Assembly: GCA_903907885.1 (NCBI GenBank)
Contig: CAIVPY010000308.1
Span: 1-6,225 of the forward strand
DNA length: 6,225 nt
Direction of reading: 5' to 3'
Origin: an uncultured Bacteroidota bacterium
Lineage (GTDB): Bacteria; Bacteroidota; Bacteroidia; UKL13-3
Part shown: in pieces, positions 1 to 5,993 of the stretch
Layout of the letters: the number at the start of each line of letters is the position of its first letter
How positions within the stretch are numbered: the stretch's first letter is position 1
Program-made: the position numbers and the translations under genes
The notes under the pieces: model-generated
Seen by the model: only the letters and a program-made list of their open reading frames with translations
What the model was told of the DNA's origin: nothing
Database searches by the model: none

Positions 1-725
1 CCTCCTGAAGCTCTACCTTCACCACCACCCATAGGATGATCTACTGGATTCATTGCTACAGGACGTGTACGTGGTCTACGACCTCTCCATCTGTTTGCTC
101 CCGCTTTACCTTTACGCTCCAAACTGTGGTCAGGATTTGAAACTTGACCTACTGAAGCTGTACAGTTAACTAAAATCTGACGAGTTTCACCTGAAGCTAA
201 CTTAACGATAGCATATTTACCATCACGGTTAAGTAATTGTGCAAATGAACCTGCACTTCTTACTAACTTTCCACCATGGCCTGGCTGTAATTCGATATTG
301 TATATTAATGTACCTAATGGTATTTCGCTAAGTGGAAGAGCATTTCCTACATCTGGAGAAACACCTTTACCATTTGCAATCGTTTGTCCAACTTCGATAC
401 CAGCCGGTGCGATGATGTATCTTTTTTCACCATCTGAGTATTGAATTAATGCAATTCGAGCTGAACGATTTGGATCGTATTCTACTCCTACAACGATACC
501 ATCAACACCTGTTTTATCGCGTCTAAAATCAATAATACGGTAACGTTTTTTGTGACCACCACCGATATATCGCATGGTCATTTTACCTGAATTATTTCTA
601 CCACCACTCTTTTTGATGGGAGCTAACAAACTCTTTTCAGGGGTAGATTTGGTAATCTCCTCAAAAGTATTTGCCGACTTGAAACGAGTTCCTGGTGTAA
701 CAGGATTATATTTTCTAATGCCCAT
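1..725 (-). CDS. rplB: 50S ribosomal protein L2 (partial, C-terminus cut by window edge)
   Basis: L2 is a primary 23S rRNA-binding protein needed for subunit association and for the peptidyl-transferase region. The reading frame starts at the ATG at 725-723 (MGIRKYNPVTPGTRF) and stays open for 241 codons to the window edge. The family is usually about 274 residues, so roughly 33 C-terminal residues are missing. Visible hallmarks are SGGRNNSGKMT (about 40-50), the RNA-binding stretch YIGGGHKKRYRIIDF (53-67), EYDPNRSARIALI (82-94), and GKAGANRWRGRRP followed by MNPVDHPMGGGEGR (about 207-238). His230 in VDHP corresponds to the functionally important His229 of E. coli L2 and is kept. The later histidine of E. 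coli PHGGG is Met232 here, which I recall as usual in Bacteroidota. The gene follows rplW after 7 bases, so it is cotranscribed. Identification is secure. Confidence 0.98.
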   Translation of the reverse strand, partial: MGIRKYNPVTPGTRFKSANTFEEITKSTPEKSLLAPIKKSGGRNNSGKMTMRYIGGGHKKRYRIIDFRRDKTGVDGIVVGVEYDPNRSARIALIQYSDGEKRYIIAPAGIEVGQTIANGKGVSPDVGNALPLSEIPLGTLIYNIELQPGHGGKLVRSAGSFAQLLNRDGKYAIVKLASGETRQILVNCTASVGQVSNPDHSLERKGKAGANRWRGRRPRTRPVAMNPVDHPMGGGEGRASG

Positions 726-732
726 TTTCTAA

Positions 733-1023
733 TTATACGTTTTGGAAGAAGTCAATTTTTTGTCCTTCTTTAAGTGTAACAATTGCTTTTTTGTATGAAG
801 GTTTTCTTCCTGGGAATATACCTTTTTTTGTTGATCTAGATTTTGCTTTTCCAGCATATACCATGGTATTGATGGATGTAACTTCTACATCATACATTTT
901 TTCGATTGCCTTTTGTATCTCAGGTTTTGTAGATTTTTTTTCTACTACAAAAGAATACTTATTTAGCTTTTCGCTAATGGCCGAAAACTTTTCTGTTACT
1001 AATGGTCTTTTAAGTATGCTCAT
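733..1023 (-). CDS. rplW: 50S ribosomal protein L23
   Basis: L23 sits at the exit of the 50S peptide tunnel, where it serves as a docking site for trigger factor and the signal recognition particle. The 96-residue product has the expected length (E. coli has 100). It begins MSILKRPLVTEKFS, and Glu11 in VTEK aligns with Glu18 of E. coli L23, the trigger-factor contact. The middle KPEIQKAIEKMYDVEVTSINT (33-53) and the end YKKAIVTLKEGQKIDFF (77-93) are typical family segments. Between them lies the basic loop KAKSRSTKKGIFPGRKPS (59-76), which binds rRNA. The ATG is only 2 bases after the rplD stop and 7 bases separate its TAA from rplB, consistent with tight translational coupling. Nothing unusual is seen. 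Confidence 0.97.
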   Translation of the reverse strand: MSILKRPLVTEKFSAISEKLNKYSFVVEKKSTKPEIQKAIEKMYDVEVTSINTMVYAGKAKSRSTKKGIFPGRKPSYKKAIVTLKEGQKIDFFQNV

Positions 1024-1025
1024 TA

Positions 1026-1658
1026 TTATGCCTGGTTAAAAAGGTTTTCAAATGCTTTAATTGAATCTTCAACAATGATTACTTTATTGGCATTCAAAAT
1101 TTCGTAAGTGTTTACGTCTTTTGCTGCAACAACTTTTGCTTTAGGTAGGTTTCTACCAGATTTGTAAACATTGTTATTGTAATCAGGAACAATCATTAAA
1201 GTTTTCATATTTGTCAACTTTAGATTATTCAAGATATTAATATATTCTTTAGTTTTAGGAAGTTCTAAATTAAAATTCTCTATAACAGTAATATTATTTT
1301 CTTTTGCCTTGTAACTCAAAGCAGATTTACGAGCTAGCTGTTTCAATTTTTTATTCAATTTGAAACTGTAATCACGTACACGCGGTCCATGAATACGAGC
1401 ACCTCCTACAAATGTACCTGATTTGATACTACCTTTACGAGATCCACCTGTTCCTTTTTGACGGTGAAGTTTCTTGGTAGAACCACTTAGCTCACTTTTG
1501 TCCTTCGACTTGTGATTTCCTTGACGCTGGTTAGCAAGAAATTGCTTCACATCAAGATAAATAGCATGGTCGTTTGGCTCTAAACCGAAAATAGTATCAT
1601 TTAAACTAATCTTTCTTCCGGTTTCAGTACCGCTTATATTTAATACCGATAATTCCAT
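1026..1658 (-). CDS. rplD: 50S ribosomal protein L4
   Basis: L4 is an early 50S assembly protein whose long loop lines the narrowest part of the peptide tunnel. In E. coli it also represses its own operon. The 210-residue product is close to the family norm of about 200-210. The tunnel loop is recognisable at about 60-90: RQKGTGGSRKGSIKSGTF, with Lys68 in RQKGTG aligning with E. coli Lys63, where changes give macrolide resistance; it is wild type here. It is followed by GPRVRDYSFKLNKKLKQLARKSAL (91-114), the usual Bacteroidota form. The C-terminal part contains the nucleotide-fold-like segment around MKTLMIVPDYNNNVYKSGRNL. The ATG lies 1 base after the rplC TAA. E. coli-type autoregulation through a long leader before rpsJ is unlikely because that spacer is only 11 bases here. 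Confidence 0.97.
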   Translation of the reverse strand: MELSVLNISGTETGRKISLNDTIFGLEPNDHAIYLDVKQFLANQRQGNHKSKDKSELSGSTKKLHRQKGTGGSRKGSIKSGTFVGGARIHGPRVRDYSFKLNKKLKQLARKSALSYKAKENNITVIENFNLELPKTKEYINILNNLKLTNMKTLMIVPDYNNNVYKSGRNLPKAKVVAAKDVNTYEILNANKVIIVEDSIKAFENLFNQA

Positions 1659-1659
1659 T

Positions 1660-2277
1660 TTATTTCTCTAATAATATAAATGAACCTTTTGCACCAGGAA
1701 TTGAACCTTTAACAACTATAAGGTTTTGTTCCTTCATTACTTTTAATACTTCTAAGTTGGTTTTCTTCACACGAGTTCCACCCATACGACCAGCCATGCG
1801 CATACCTTTTATAACCTTCGAAGGGTCAGATGATGCACCAATTGAACCAGGAGCACGTTGTCTATCATGTTGTCCGTGTGAACCCATGCCCACACCTGCA
1901 AAACCATGACGTTTAACTACACCCTGAAAACCTTTTCCTTTTGAAGTTCCTACTACATCCACATATTCACCTTCTGAAAAAAGATCTGCTGATATTATCT
2001 CTCCCACTTTCAATTCGATTGAAAAACCTTTAAACTCAACTAATTTTCTTTTAGGAGTTGTGTTAGCGTTTTTGAATATTCCTTTTAGTGCCGAAGTAGT
2101 ATTTTTTTCTTTGGCTTCGCCATAAGCTAACTGAACAGCTGTGTAGCCATCTTTGCCGATGGTTTTAACCTGTGTAACTACACATGGTCCCGCCTCAACA
2201 ACTGTACAAGCAATTTGCTTACCCTCATTGTTGAAGATGCTGGTCATACCTATTTTTTTACCTATTAATCCTGACAT
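1660..2277 (-). CDS. rplC: 50S ribosomal protein L3
   Basis: L3 is one of the two proteins that nucleate 50S assembly, and it extends a loop towards the peptidyl-transferase centre. The 205-residue product has the normal bacterial length. The family signature is at about 100-123, with FSEGEYVDVVGTSKGKGFQG as its core, and continues into VVKRHGF. The loop that approaches the active site is HGQHDRQRAPGSIGASSDPS (134-153), followed by KVIKGMRMAGRMGGTRV. In E. coli this loop carries Gln150, which is methylated by PrmB; the aligned position here is Ser150, so that modification is not possible at this site. The end NLIVVKGSIPGAKGS is typical. It lies 29 bases after rpsJ and 1 base before rplD, inside the operon. 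The ATG start fits the conserved N-terminus MSGLIGKKIGMTSIF. Confidence 0.97.
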   Translation of the reverse strand: MSGLIGKKIGMTSIFNNEGKQIACTVVEAGPCVVTQVKTIGKDGYTAVQLAYGEAKEKNTTSALKGIFKNANTTPKRKLVEFKGFSIELKVGEIISADLFSEGEYVDVVGTSKGKGFQGVVKRHGFAGVGMGSHGQHDRQRAPGSIGASSDPSKVIKGMRMAGRMGGTRVKKTNLEVLKVMKEQNLIVVKGSIPGAKGSFILLEK

Positions 2278-2306
2278 TTTCTTTGTCTAAATTTCGTTTA
2301 ACACTA

Positions 2307-2612
2307 TCAAACTTTTATTTCTACGTCTACTCCACTTGGTAGTTCTAGTTTCATTAAAGCATCTACAGTTTTAGCTGTGCTGCTGTATATGTCCAATATT
2401 CTTTTATATGAACATAATTGAAACTGCTCTCTTGCTTTTTTATTTACATGGGGCGAGCGTAGCACTGTGTAAATTTTCTTTTGTGTAGGTAGTGGAATTG
2501 GACCACTTACAACTGCACCTGTGCTTTTAACAGTTCTCACAATTTTTTCGGCTGACTTGTCAACCAAATTATGATCGAAACTTTTAAGCTTTATTCTTAT
2601 TTTTTGACTCAC
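2307..2612 (-). CDS. rpsJ: 30S ribosomal protein S10 (NusE), GTG start
   Basis: S10 is a 30S head protein and, as NusE, also joins transcription antitermination complexes with NusB. The 101-residue product matches the usual length. The family signature is VKSTGAVVSGPIPLPT (28-43), followed by the loop RSPHVNKKAREQF (52-64) and the end LMKLELPSGVDVEIKV (86-101). The start codon is GTG at 2612-2610; it gives MSQKIRIKLKSFDH, which agrees with the conserved S10 N-terminus. No in-frame ATG lies between the fusA stop and this point. This is the only non-ATG start in the window, and the only complete gene here that ends in TGA rather than TAA. It follows fusA after 11 bases with no tuf gene between, as is usual in Bacteroidota and unlike E. 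coli. Confidence 0.97.
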   Translation of the reverse strand: MSQKIRIKLKSFDHNLVDKSAEKIVRTVKSTGAVVSGPIPLPTQKKIYTVLRSPHVNKKAREQFQLCSYKRILDIYSSTAKTVDALMKLELPSGVDVEIKV

Positions 2613-2623
2613 AATTATATAAT

Positions 2624-4729
2624 TTAAGCTTTTGCTGATTTGCCGTTAACTTTTGCTAAAACCTCTTCTTGAACATTTTTAGGAGCTTCAGAATAATGGT
2701 CAAATTCCATTGTTGATGTTGCTCTTCCTGATGATAATGTTCTTAATTGAGTTACATAGCCAAACATTTCTGCTAAAGGAACTTGTGCTTTGATTACTTG
2801 TGCACCTGCACGTGTATCCATTCCTTGTAGCTGACCTCTACGTTTATTCAAATCTCCAATTACATCACCCATATTTTCTTCTGGAGTGATAACCTCTATT
2901 TTCATAATAGGTTCTAGTAATACAGGACTTGCTTTGCGTGATGCTTCTTTAAAACCAATTTTTGCAGCCAATTCAAACGATAATGCATCCGAATCCACAG
3001 CATGGTAAGAACCATCAAATAATCTAACTTTTAAACTTTCAACTGCATAACCCGCCAACACACCATTCTTCATTGCTTGTTCGAAACCCTTTTGAACATT
3101 AGGAACATATTCTTTAGGAATTGAACCTCCAACTATTTCGTTGATAAACTCAAGACCTTTTTTAGATTGATCTCCAGGAATTAATTCAAATTGAATATCT
3201 GCAAACTTACCTCTACCACCCGATTGCTTTTTGTAAACCTCACGGTGTGTAACTGGTACTTGAATGGTTTCTTTATAAGATACTTGAGGAGCACCTTGGT
3301 TACACTCAACTTTAAACTCTCTCTTCAAACGATCAAGGATAATCTCTAAGTGTAATTCGCCCATTCCTGAAATAACCGTTTGACCAGTTTCTTCGTCTGT
3401 ATGAACTTTAAAAGTAGGATCTTCTTCAGCCAATTTAGCTAACGACATACCTAATCTGTCAGAATCTGCTTGGGTTTTAGGCTCAACAGCCAAACCAATT
3501 ACAGGCTCAGGGAAATTCATTGCTTCCAACACGATTGGGTGTTTTTCATCGCAAAGTGTATCTCCAGTTTTAATATCTTTAAATCCTACTGCTGCTCCAA
3601 TATCTCCTGCTTCTAAACAATCGATTGGATTTTGTTTGTTAGCATGCATTTGGAATATACGTGAAATGCGTTCTTTGTTTCCACTTCTTGTATTTAATAC
3701 ATATGAACCTGCATCTAATTTTCCTGAATAAGCACGCATAAAAGCTAAACGTCCTACAAACGGGTCAGTTGCAATTTTAAATGCTAAAGCTGCAAAAGGT
3801 TCTTTAACTGATGGCTGACGAGTAACATCAAGACCAGTATCGGGGTTTATTCCTGTGATGCTTTCTTTATCCATTGGGCTTGGCAACAATTCCATAACTA
3901 AATCAAGCATGGTTTGTACACCTTTGTTTTTGAATGATGAACCGCACAACATTGGAACGATTTTCATATCAATAACTGCCTTACGAAGCGCATCTAATAT
4001 TTCTCTTTCGGTAATTGATGCTGGATCTTCGAAGAATTTCTCCATCAATTTATCATCATACTCAGAAACTGCTTCTAATAACTTCTCTCTCCACTCTAAT
4101 GATTCTTCCAACATATCCTCAGGAATATCTATTGTTTGGTAAGTCATGCCTTTATCATGCTCATTCCAAATCATTCCACGAAAATTAATCAAATCAACCA
4201 CCCCTTTAAATCCATCTTCAGCTCCAATTGGTAATTGTAAAGGAACTGCATGGCTACCTAACATCTCTCTAACTTGTTTTACCACGTTTAAGAAATCAGC
4301 ACCCGAACGGTCCATTTTATTAACAAAACCTAAACGAGCTACATTGTAATTGTTAGCTAAACGCCAATTTGTTTCTGATTGAGGCTCAACACCATCAACA
4401 GCTGAAAATAAAAACACTAATCCATCAAGTACACGTAGAGAACGATTTACTTCTACCGTAAAATCAACGTGACCAGGGGTATCAATAATATTAATGTGGT
4501 AATTTTTATCTCTATATTTCCAAGGTACAGTAGTAGCAGCTGAAGTAATTGTTATACCTCGTTCAGCCTCTTGTACCATCCAATCCATGGTTGAAGCCCC
4601 ATCGTGTACTTCGCCTATCTTGTGGTTAACACCCGAATAGTAAAGTATACGCTCAGTTGTTGTAGTTTTACCTGCATCAATGTGAGCTGCAATTCCTATG
4701 TTTCTTGTATATTGTAAGTCGCGTGACAT
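2624..4729 (-). CDS. fusA: Translation elongation factor G (canonical EF-G)
   Basis: EF-G is the GTPase that drives tRNA and mRNA translocation and, with RRF, ribosome recycling in the cytoplasm. The 701-residue product is full length. The GTP-binding motifs are all present: G1 AHIDAGKT (15-22), G2 RGITI with Thr60 (57-61), G3 DTPGH with catalytic His87 (83-87), G4 NKMD (137-140) and G5 around CGSS (262-265). Domains II and III follow, with GMGELHLEIILDRLKREF in domain III. Domain IV has GGRGKFADIQFE and its tip DGSYHAVDSDALSF, where His576 matches the conserved tip histidine that enters the decoding site. Domain V has EPIMKIEVITPEENMGDVIGD. The position between rpsG and rpsJ and the complete catalytic set point to the housekeeping EF-G, not the GTP-independent EF-G2 paralogue known from Bacteroides. 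The start is MSRDLQYTRNIGIAAH. Confidence 0.98.
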   Translation of the reverse strand: MSRDLQYTRNIGIAAHIDAGKTTTTERILYYSGVNHKIGEVHDGASTMDWMVQEAERGITITSAATTVPWKYRDKNYHINIIDTPGHVDFTVEVNRSLRVLDGLVFLFSAVDGVEPQSETNWRLANNYNVARLGFVNKMDRSGADFLNVVKQVREMLGSHAVPLQLPIGAEDGFKGVVDLINFRGMIWNEHDKGMTYQTIDIPEDMLEESLEWREKLLEAVSEYDDKLMEKFFEDPASITEREILDALRKAVIDMKIVPMLCGSSFKNKGVQTMLDLVMELLPSPMDKESITGINPDTGLDVTRQPSVKEPFAALAFKIATDPFVGRLAFMRAYSGKLDAGSYVLNTRSGNKERISRIFQMHANKQNPIDCLEAGDIGAAVGFKDIKTGDTLCDEKHPIVLEAMNFPEPVIGLAVEPKTQADSDRLGMSLAKLAEEDPTFKVHTDEETGQTVISGMGELHLEIILDRLKREFKVECNQGAPQVSYKETIQVPVTHREVYKKQSGGRGKFADIQFELIPGDQSKKGLEFINEIVGGSIPKEYVPNVQKGFEQAMKNGVLAGYAVESLKVRLFDGSYHAVDSDALSFELAAKIGFKEASRKASPVLLEPIMKIEVITPEENMGDVIGDLNKRRGQLQGMDTRAGAQVIKAQVPLAEMFGYVTQLRTLSSGRATSTMEFDHYSEAPKNVQEEVLAKVNGKSAKA

Positions 4730-4754
4730 TATTTATTTGATTGGATTTTTTTAT

Positions 4755-5225
4755 TTATGATATTTTAAAGTGAGAGAATGCTTTGTTAGCATCTGCCATT
4801 TTATGTGTATCTTCTCTTTTCTTAACTGAAGCACCTTCGTTTTTTGAAGCTGCAATAATTTCTGCTGCCAATTTATCTGACATAGATTTTTCACTACGTC
4901 TGCGACTATAGCTAATCATCCATTTCATACCTACTACTACTTTACGTTCTGCAGGAACTTCAATTGGAATTTGGAAAGTAGCACCACCTACTCTGCGGGC
5001 TTTAACCTCTACAGATGGCATTACATTGTTTAATGCTTTTTTCCAAACATCCAAACCACGCTCTTGTGTTTTGGCTTCAACTTTATCTAAGGCATCATAA
5101 AAAATACCGAATGAAGTATTTTTCTTTCCGCTCCACATCATATTATTAACAAATCTCGTAACCAAAATATCATTGAATTTTGGATCTGGTGTTAATATGC
5201 GTTTTTTTGGTTTTGACTTTCTCAT
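4755..5225 (-). CDS. rpsG: 30S ribosomal protein S7
   Basis: S7 nucleates folding of the 16S rRNA 3' domain and lies by the E and P sites in the 30S head. The 156-residue product has the common bacterial length. The start is MRKSKPKKRILTPDPKFND; the family signature covers about 19-45 and includes MMWSGKKNTSFGIFYDA (29-45). VMPSVEVKARRVGGATFQIP (68-87) and the C-terminal REDTHKMADANKAFSHFK (137-154) are diagnostic. It is 34 bases after rpsL and 25 bases before fusA. In E. coli S7 represses translation by binding a roughly 100-base rpsL-rpsG spacer. That spacer is much shorter here, with only a weak 5-base-pair AT hairpin, so an E. coli-like S7 target is not apparent. Confidence 0.98.
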   Translation of the reverse strand: MRKSKPKKRILTPDPKFNDILVTRFVNNMMWSGKKNTSFGIFYDALDKVEAKTQERGLDVWKKALNNVMPSVEVKARRVGGATFQIPIEVPAERKVVVGMKWMISYSRRRSEKSMSDKLAAEIIAASKNEGASVKKREDTHKMADANKAFSHFKIS

Positions 5226-5259
5226 TTATATTGAAATTCTTTTTTAGAATAACATTAAA

Positions 5260-5679
5260 TTATTTCTTTTTACCTTTTGCTTTTGGATCAACTGCAGCAG
5301 CTGCTCCCGGTTTAGGCTTCTTAGTACCGTATTTAGATCTTCTTTGATTACGACCTGCAACACCTGCTGTATCTAATGCTCCACGAACGATGTGATAACG
5401 TACACCGGGTAAATCTTTAACACGACCACCACGTACTAATACGATAGAGTGTTCTTGTAAGTTATGACCTTCACCTGGAATATAAGCATTGATCTCGTTT
5501 CCGTTTGTTAATCTTACACGGGCTACTTTACGCATAGCCGAGTTAGGTTTTTTAGGCGTTGTAGTGTACACACGGGTACAAACACCTCTGCGTTGAGGGC
5601 AAGAATCTAAGGCAGGAGATTTACTCTTGAATACGATGTCTGTGCGACCTTTTCTTACTAATTGCTGTATAGTTGGCAT
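5260..5679 (-). CDS. rpsL: 30S ribosomal protein S12
   Basis: S12 sits at the 30S decoding site and governs translational accuracy; it is the classical streptomycin-resistance locus. The 139-residue product contains the whole core: MPTIQQLVRKGR, SPALDSCPQRRGVC (21-34), TTTPKKPNSAMRK (39-51) and VRGGRVKDLPGVRYHIVRG (82-100). Lys43 and Lys88, the usual resistance positions, are wild type. Asp89, the residue methylthiolated by RimO in E. coli, is present. E. coli S12 ends at about residue 124; here a tail of about 15 residues follows, rich in Ala, Pro and Lys (PGAAAAVDPKAKGKKK). It is the first gene of the operon. Its ATG at 5679-5677 lies about 30 bases after the predicted start of transcription from promoter P1, with no Shine-Dalgarno sequence in between. 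Confidence 0.98.
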   Translation of the reverse strand: MPTIQQLVRKGRTDIVFKSKSPALDSCPQRRGVCTRVYTTTPKKPNSAMRKVARVRLTNGNEINAYIPGEGHNLQEHSIVLVRGGRVKDLPGVRYHIVRGALDTAGVAGRNQRRSKYGTKKPKPGAAAAVDPKAKGKKK

Positions 5680-5714
5680 ATTATATGAACTAACTAAAAA
5701 AAATTTAGGGACGG

Positions 5715-5745
5715 CAAAAGTAGATGTATAACATTAGCAATGCAA
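5715..5745 (-). promoter_or_regulatory. P1: main promoter of the rpsL operon (Bacteroidota type)
   Basis: Read on the minus strand, a -33 TTG (5745-5743, inside CTTGCAT) is followed after exactly 20 bases by TACTTTTG (5722-5715), a perfect match to the Bacteroidota -7 consensus TAnnTTTG. Transcription would start a few bases downstream, near 5708-5711, giving a leader of about 30 bases before the rpsL ATG. Box sequence, spacing and place in front of the operon all agree; the exact start site is inferred. Confidence 0.85.
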
Positions 5746-5754
5746 GTGCTTGAC

Positions 5755-5786
5755 AAAAAATATTTTAAATATTTCTAAAAAATATT
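5755..5786 (-). promoter_or_regulatory. A/T-rich upstream element of P1 (UP-element-like)
   Basis: Two exact copies of AAAAAATATT (plus-strand reading) lie at 5755-5764 and 5777-5786, 22 bases apart start to start, about two helical turns. The nearer copy begins 9 bases upstream of the P1 -33 TTG. Such A-tracts next to a strong promoter suggest an RNA polymerase alpha-subunit contact or a static bend. This role is inferred; the repeats are seen directly, but the region is AT-rich and short repeats can arise by chance. Confidence 0.45.
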
Positions 5787-5852
5787 AATTGCTGAGCGGG
5801 TTAGTGCTAATTGGTTAACCATCAGTCAAATTACCAGTCTTTTTTCCTTTTT

Positions 5853-5880
5853 AAAGGGCTGCGAATATACGCCCCTTTTT
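5853..5880 (+). terminator. Terminator-like hairpin overlapping P2
   Basis: AAAGGG (5853-5858) and GCG (5861-5863) pair with CGC (5870-5872) and CCCTTT (5873-5878). This gives 9 base pairs with a 2-base bulge and a 6-base loop, and in the plus direction the T run reaches 5880. It could stop plus-strand transcription before the recombinase-like gene. The P2 -7 box forms its loop and inner stem, so it may only be a by-product of promoter sequence. No plus-strand gene upstream needs a terminator. Confidence 0.25.
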
Positions 5881-5891
5881 ATAATATGCAA
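5862..5891 (-). promoter_or_regulatory. P2: candidate second, upstream promoter of the rpsL operon
   Basis: On the minus strand a TTG (5891-5889), again within CTTGCAT, is followed after 19 bases by TATATTCG (5869-5862). This matches TAnnTTTG except for one C in place of T, and continues CAGCCC. An ATATTTTTT box lies 9 bases further upstream (5909-5901), the same distance as at P1. A transcript from here would have a leader of about 175 bases before rpsL. The -7 mismatch makes it weaker than P1. Confidence 0.5.
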
Positions 5892-5947
5892 GCAATTAGT
5901 AAAAAATATCAATAAATAATTGTCGCACTAAATATTAGATATGGGTA

Positions 5948-5973
5948 TTGGTTATAATTTAACTTTATATTTG
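5948..5973 (+). promoter_or_regulatory. Candidate promoter of the recombinase-like gene
   Basis: TATATTTG at 5966-5973 is a perfect TAnnTTTG -7 box on the plus strand. The nearest TTG upstream (5948-5950) is only 15 bases away, shorter than the usual 17-23. The start of transcription would fall around 5978-5980, about 15 bases before the ATG at 5994. The box is good and well placed; the -33 is poor. Confidence 0.4.
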
Positions 5974-5993
5974 ATTGATTGATTTTAAATAAA

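Larger units (their letters stand above)
5680..5993. other. Divergent intergenic region between rpsL and recombinase-like gene
   Basis: This 314-base AT-rich stretch separates two outward-facing genes. I see no tRNA, rRNA, CRISPR array or insertion sequence in it. It holds two minus-strand promoter candidates for the ribosomal operon (P1 and P2), A/T boxes upstream of each, a hairpin that overlaps the P2 -7 box, a palindrome (TGGTTAACCA at 5812-5821), a possible 15-codon leader ORF (5775-5822, minus), and a plus-strand TAnnTTTG box near its right end. Confidence 0.85.

Noticed and set aside
692..700. Concern that L2 carries a lost active-site histidine because E. coli HPHGGG is HPMGGG here (Met232, codon near 30-32)
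   Set aside because: The functionally important histidine is the preceding one (His230 here), which is present; the second position is, to my knowledge, Met in Bacteroidota generally.
791..1039. Plus-strand open frame of 82 codons
   Set aside because: It lies antisense to rplW, has no family resemblance, and is explained by the codon use of the real gene on the other strand.
3855..4349. Two plus-strand open frames of 95 and 67 codons inside fusA
   Set aside because: Both are antisense to the conserved EF-G coding sequence and show no recognisable domain or promoter.
5236..5250. Small inverted repeat ATTCT-N5-AGAAT between rpsL and rpsG, considered as an S7 binding site or terminator
   Set aside because: The stem is five mostly A-T pairs, too weak to terminate, and it lacks any feature of the known S7 target.
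5750..5778. TTGACA on the plus strand resembling an E. coli sigma-70 -35 box
   Set aside because: There is no good -10 at the right distance and the Bacteroidota housekeeping sigma factor does not use this consensus; it would also transcribe away from rpsL with no gene close by.
5971..5982. Three tandem TTGA units before the recombinase-like gene
   Set aside because: A 12-base low-complexity run in AT-rich DNA is likely chance; it is too short to call a functional repeat.
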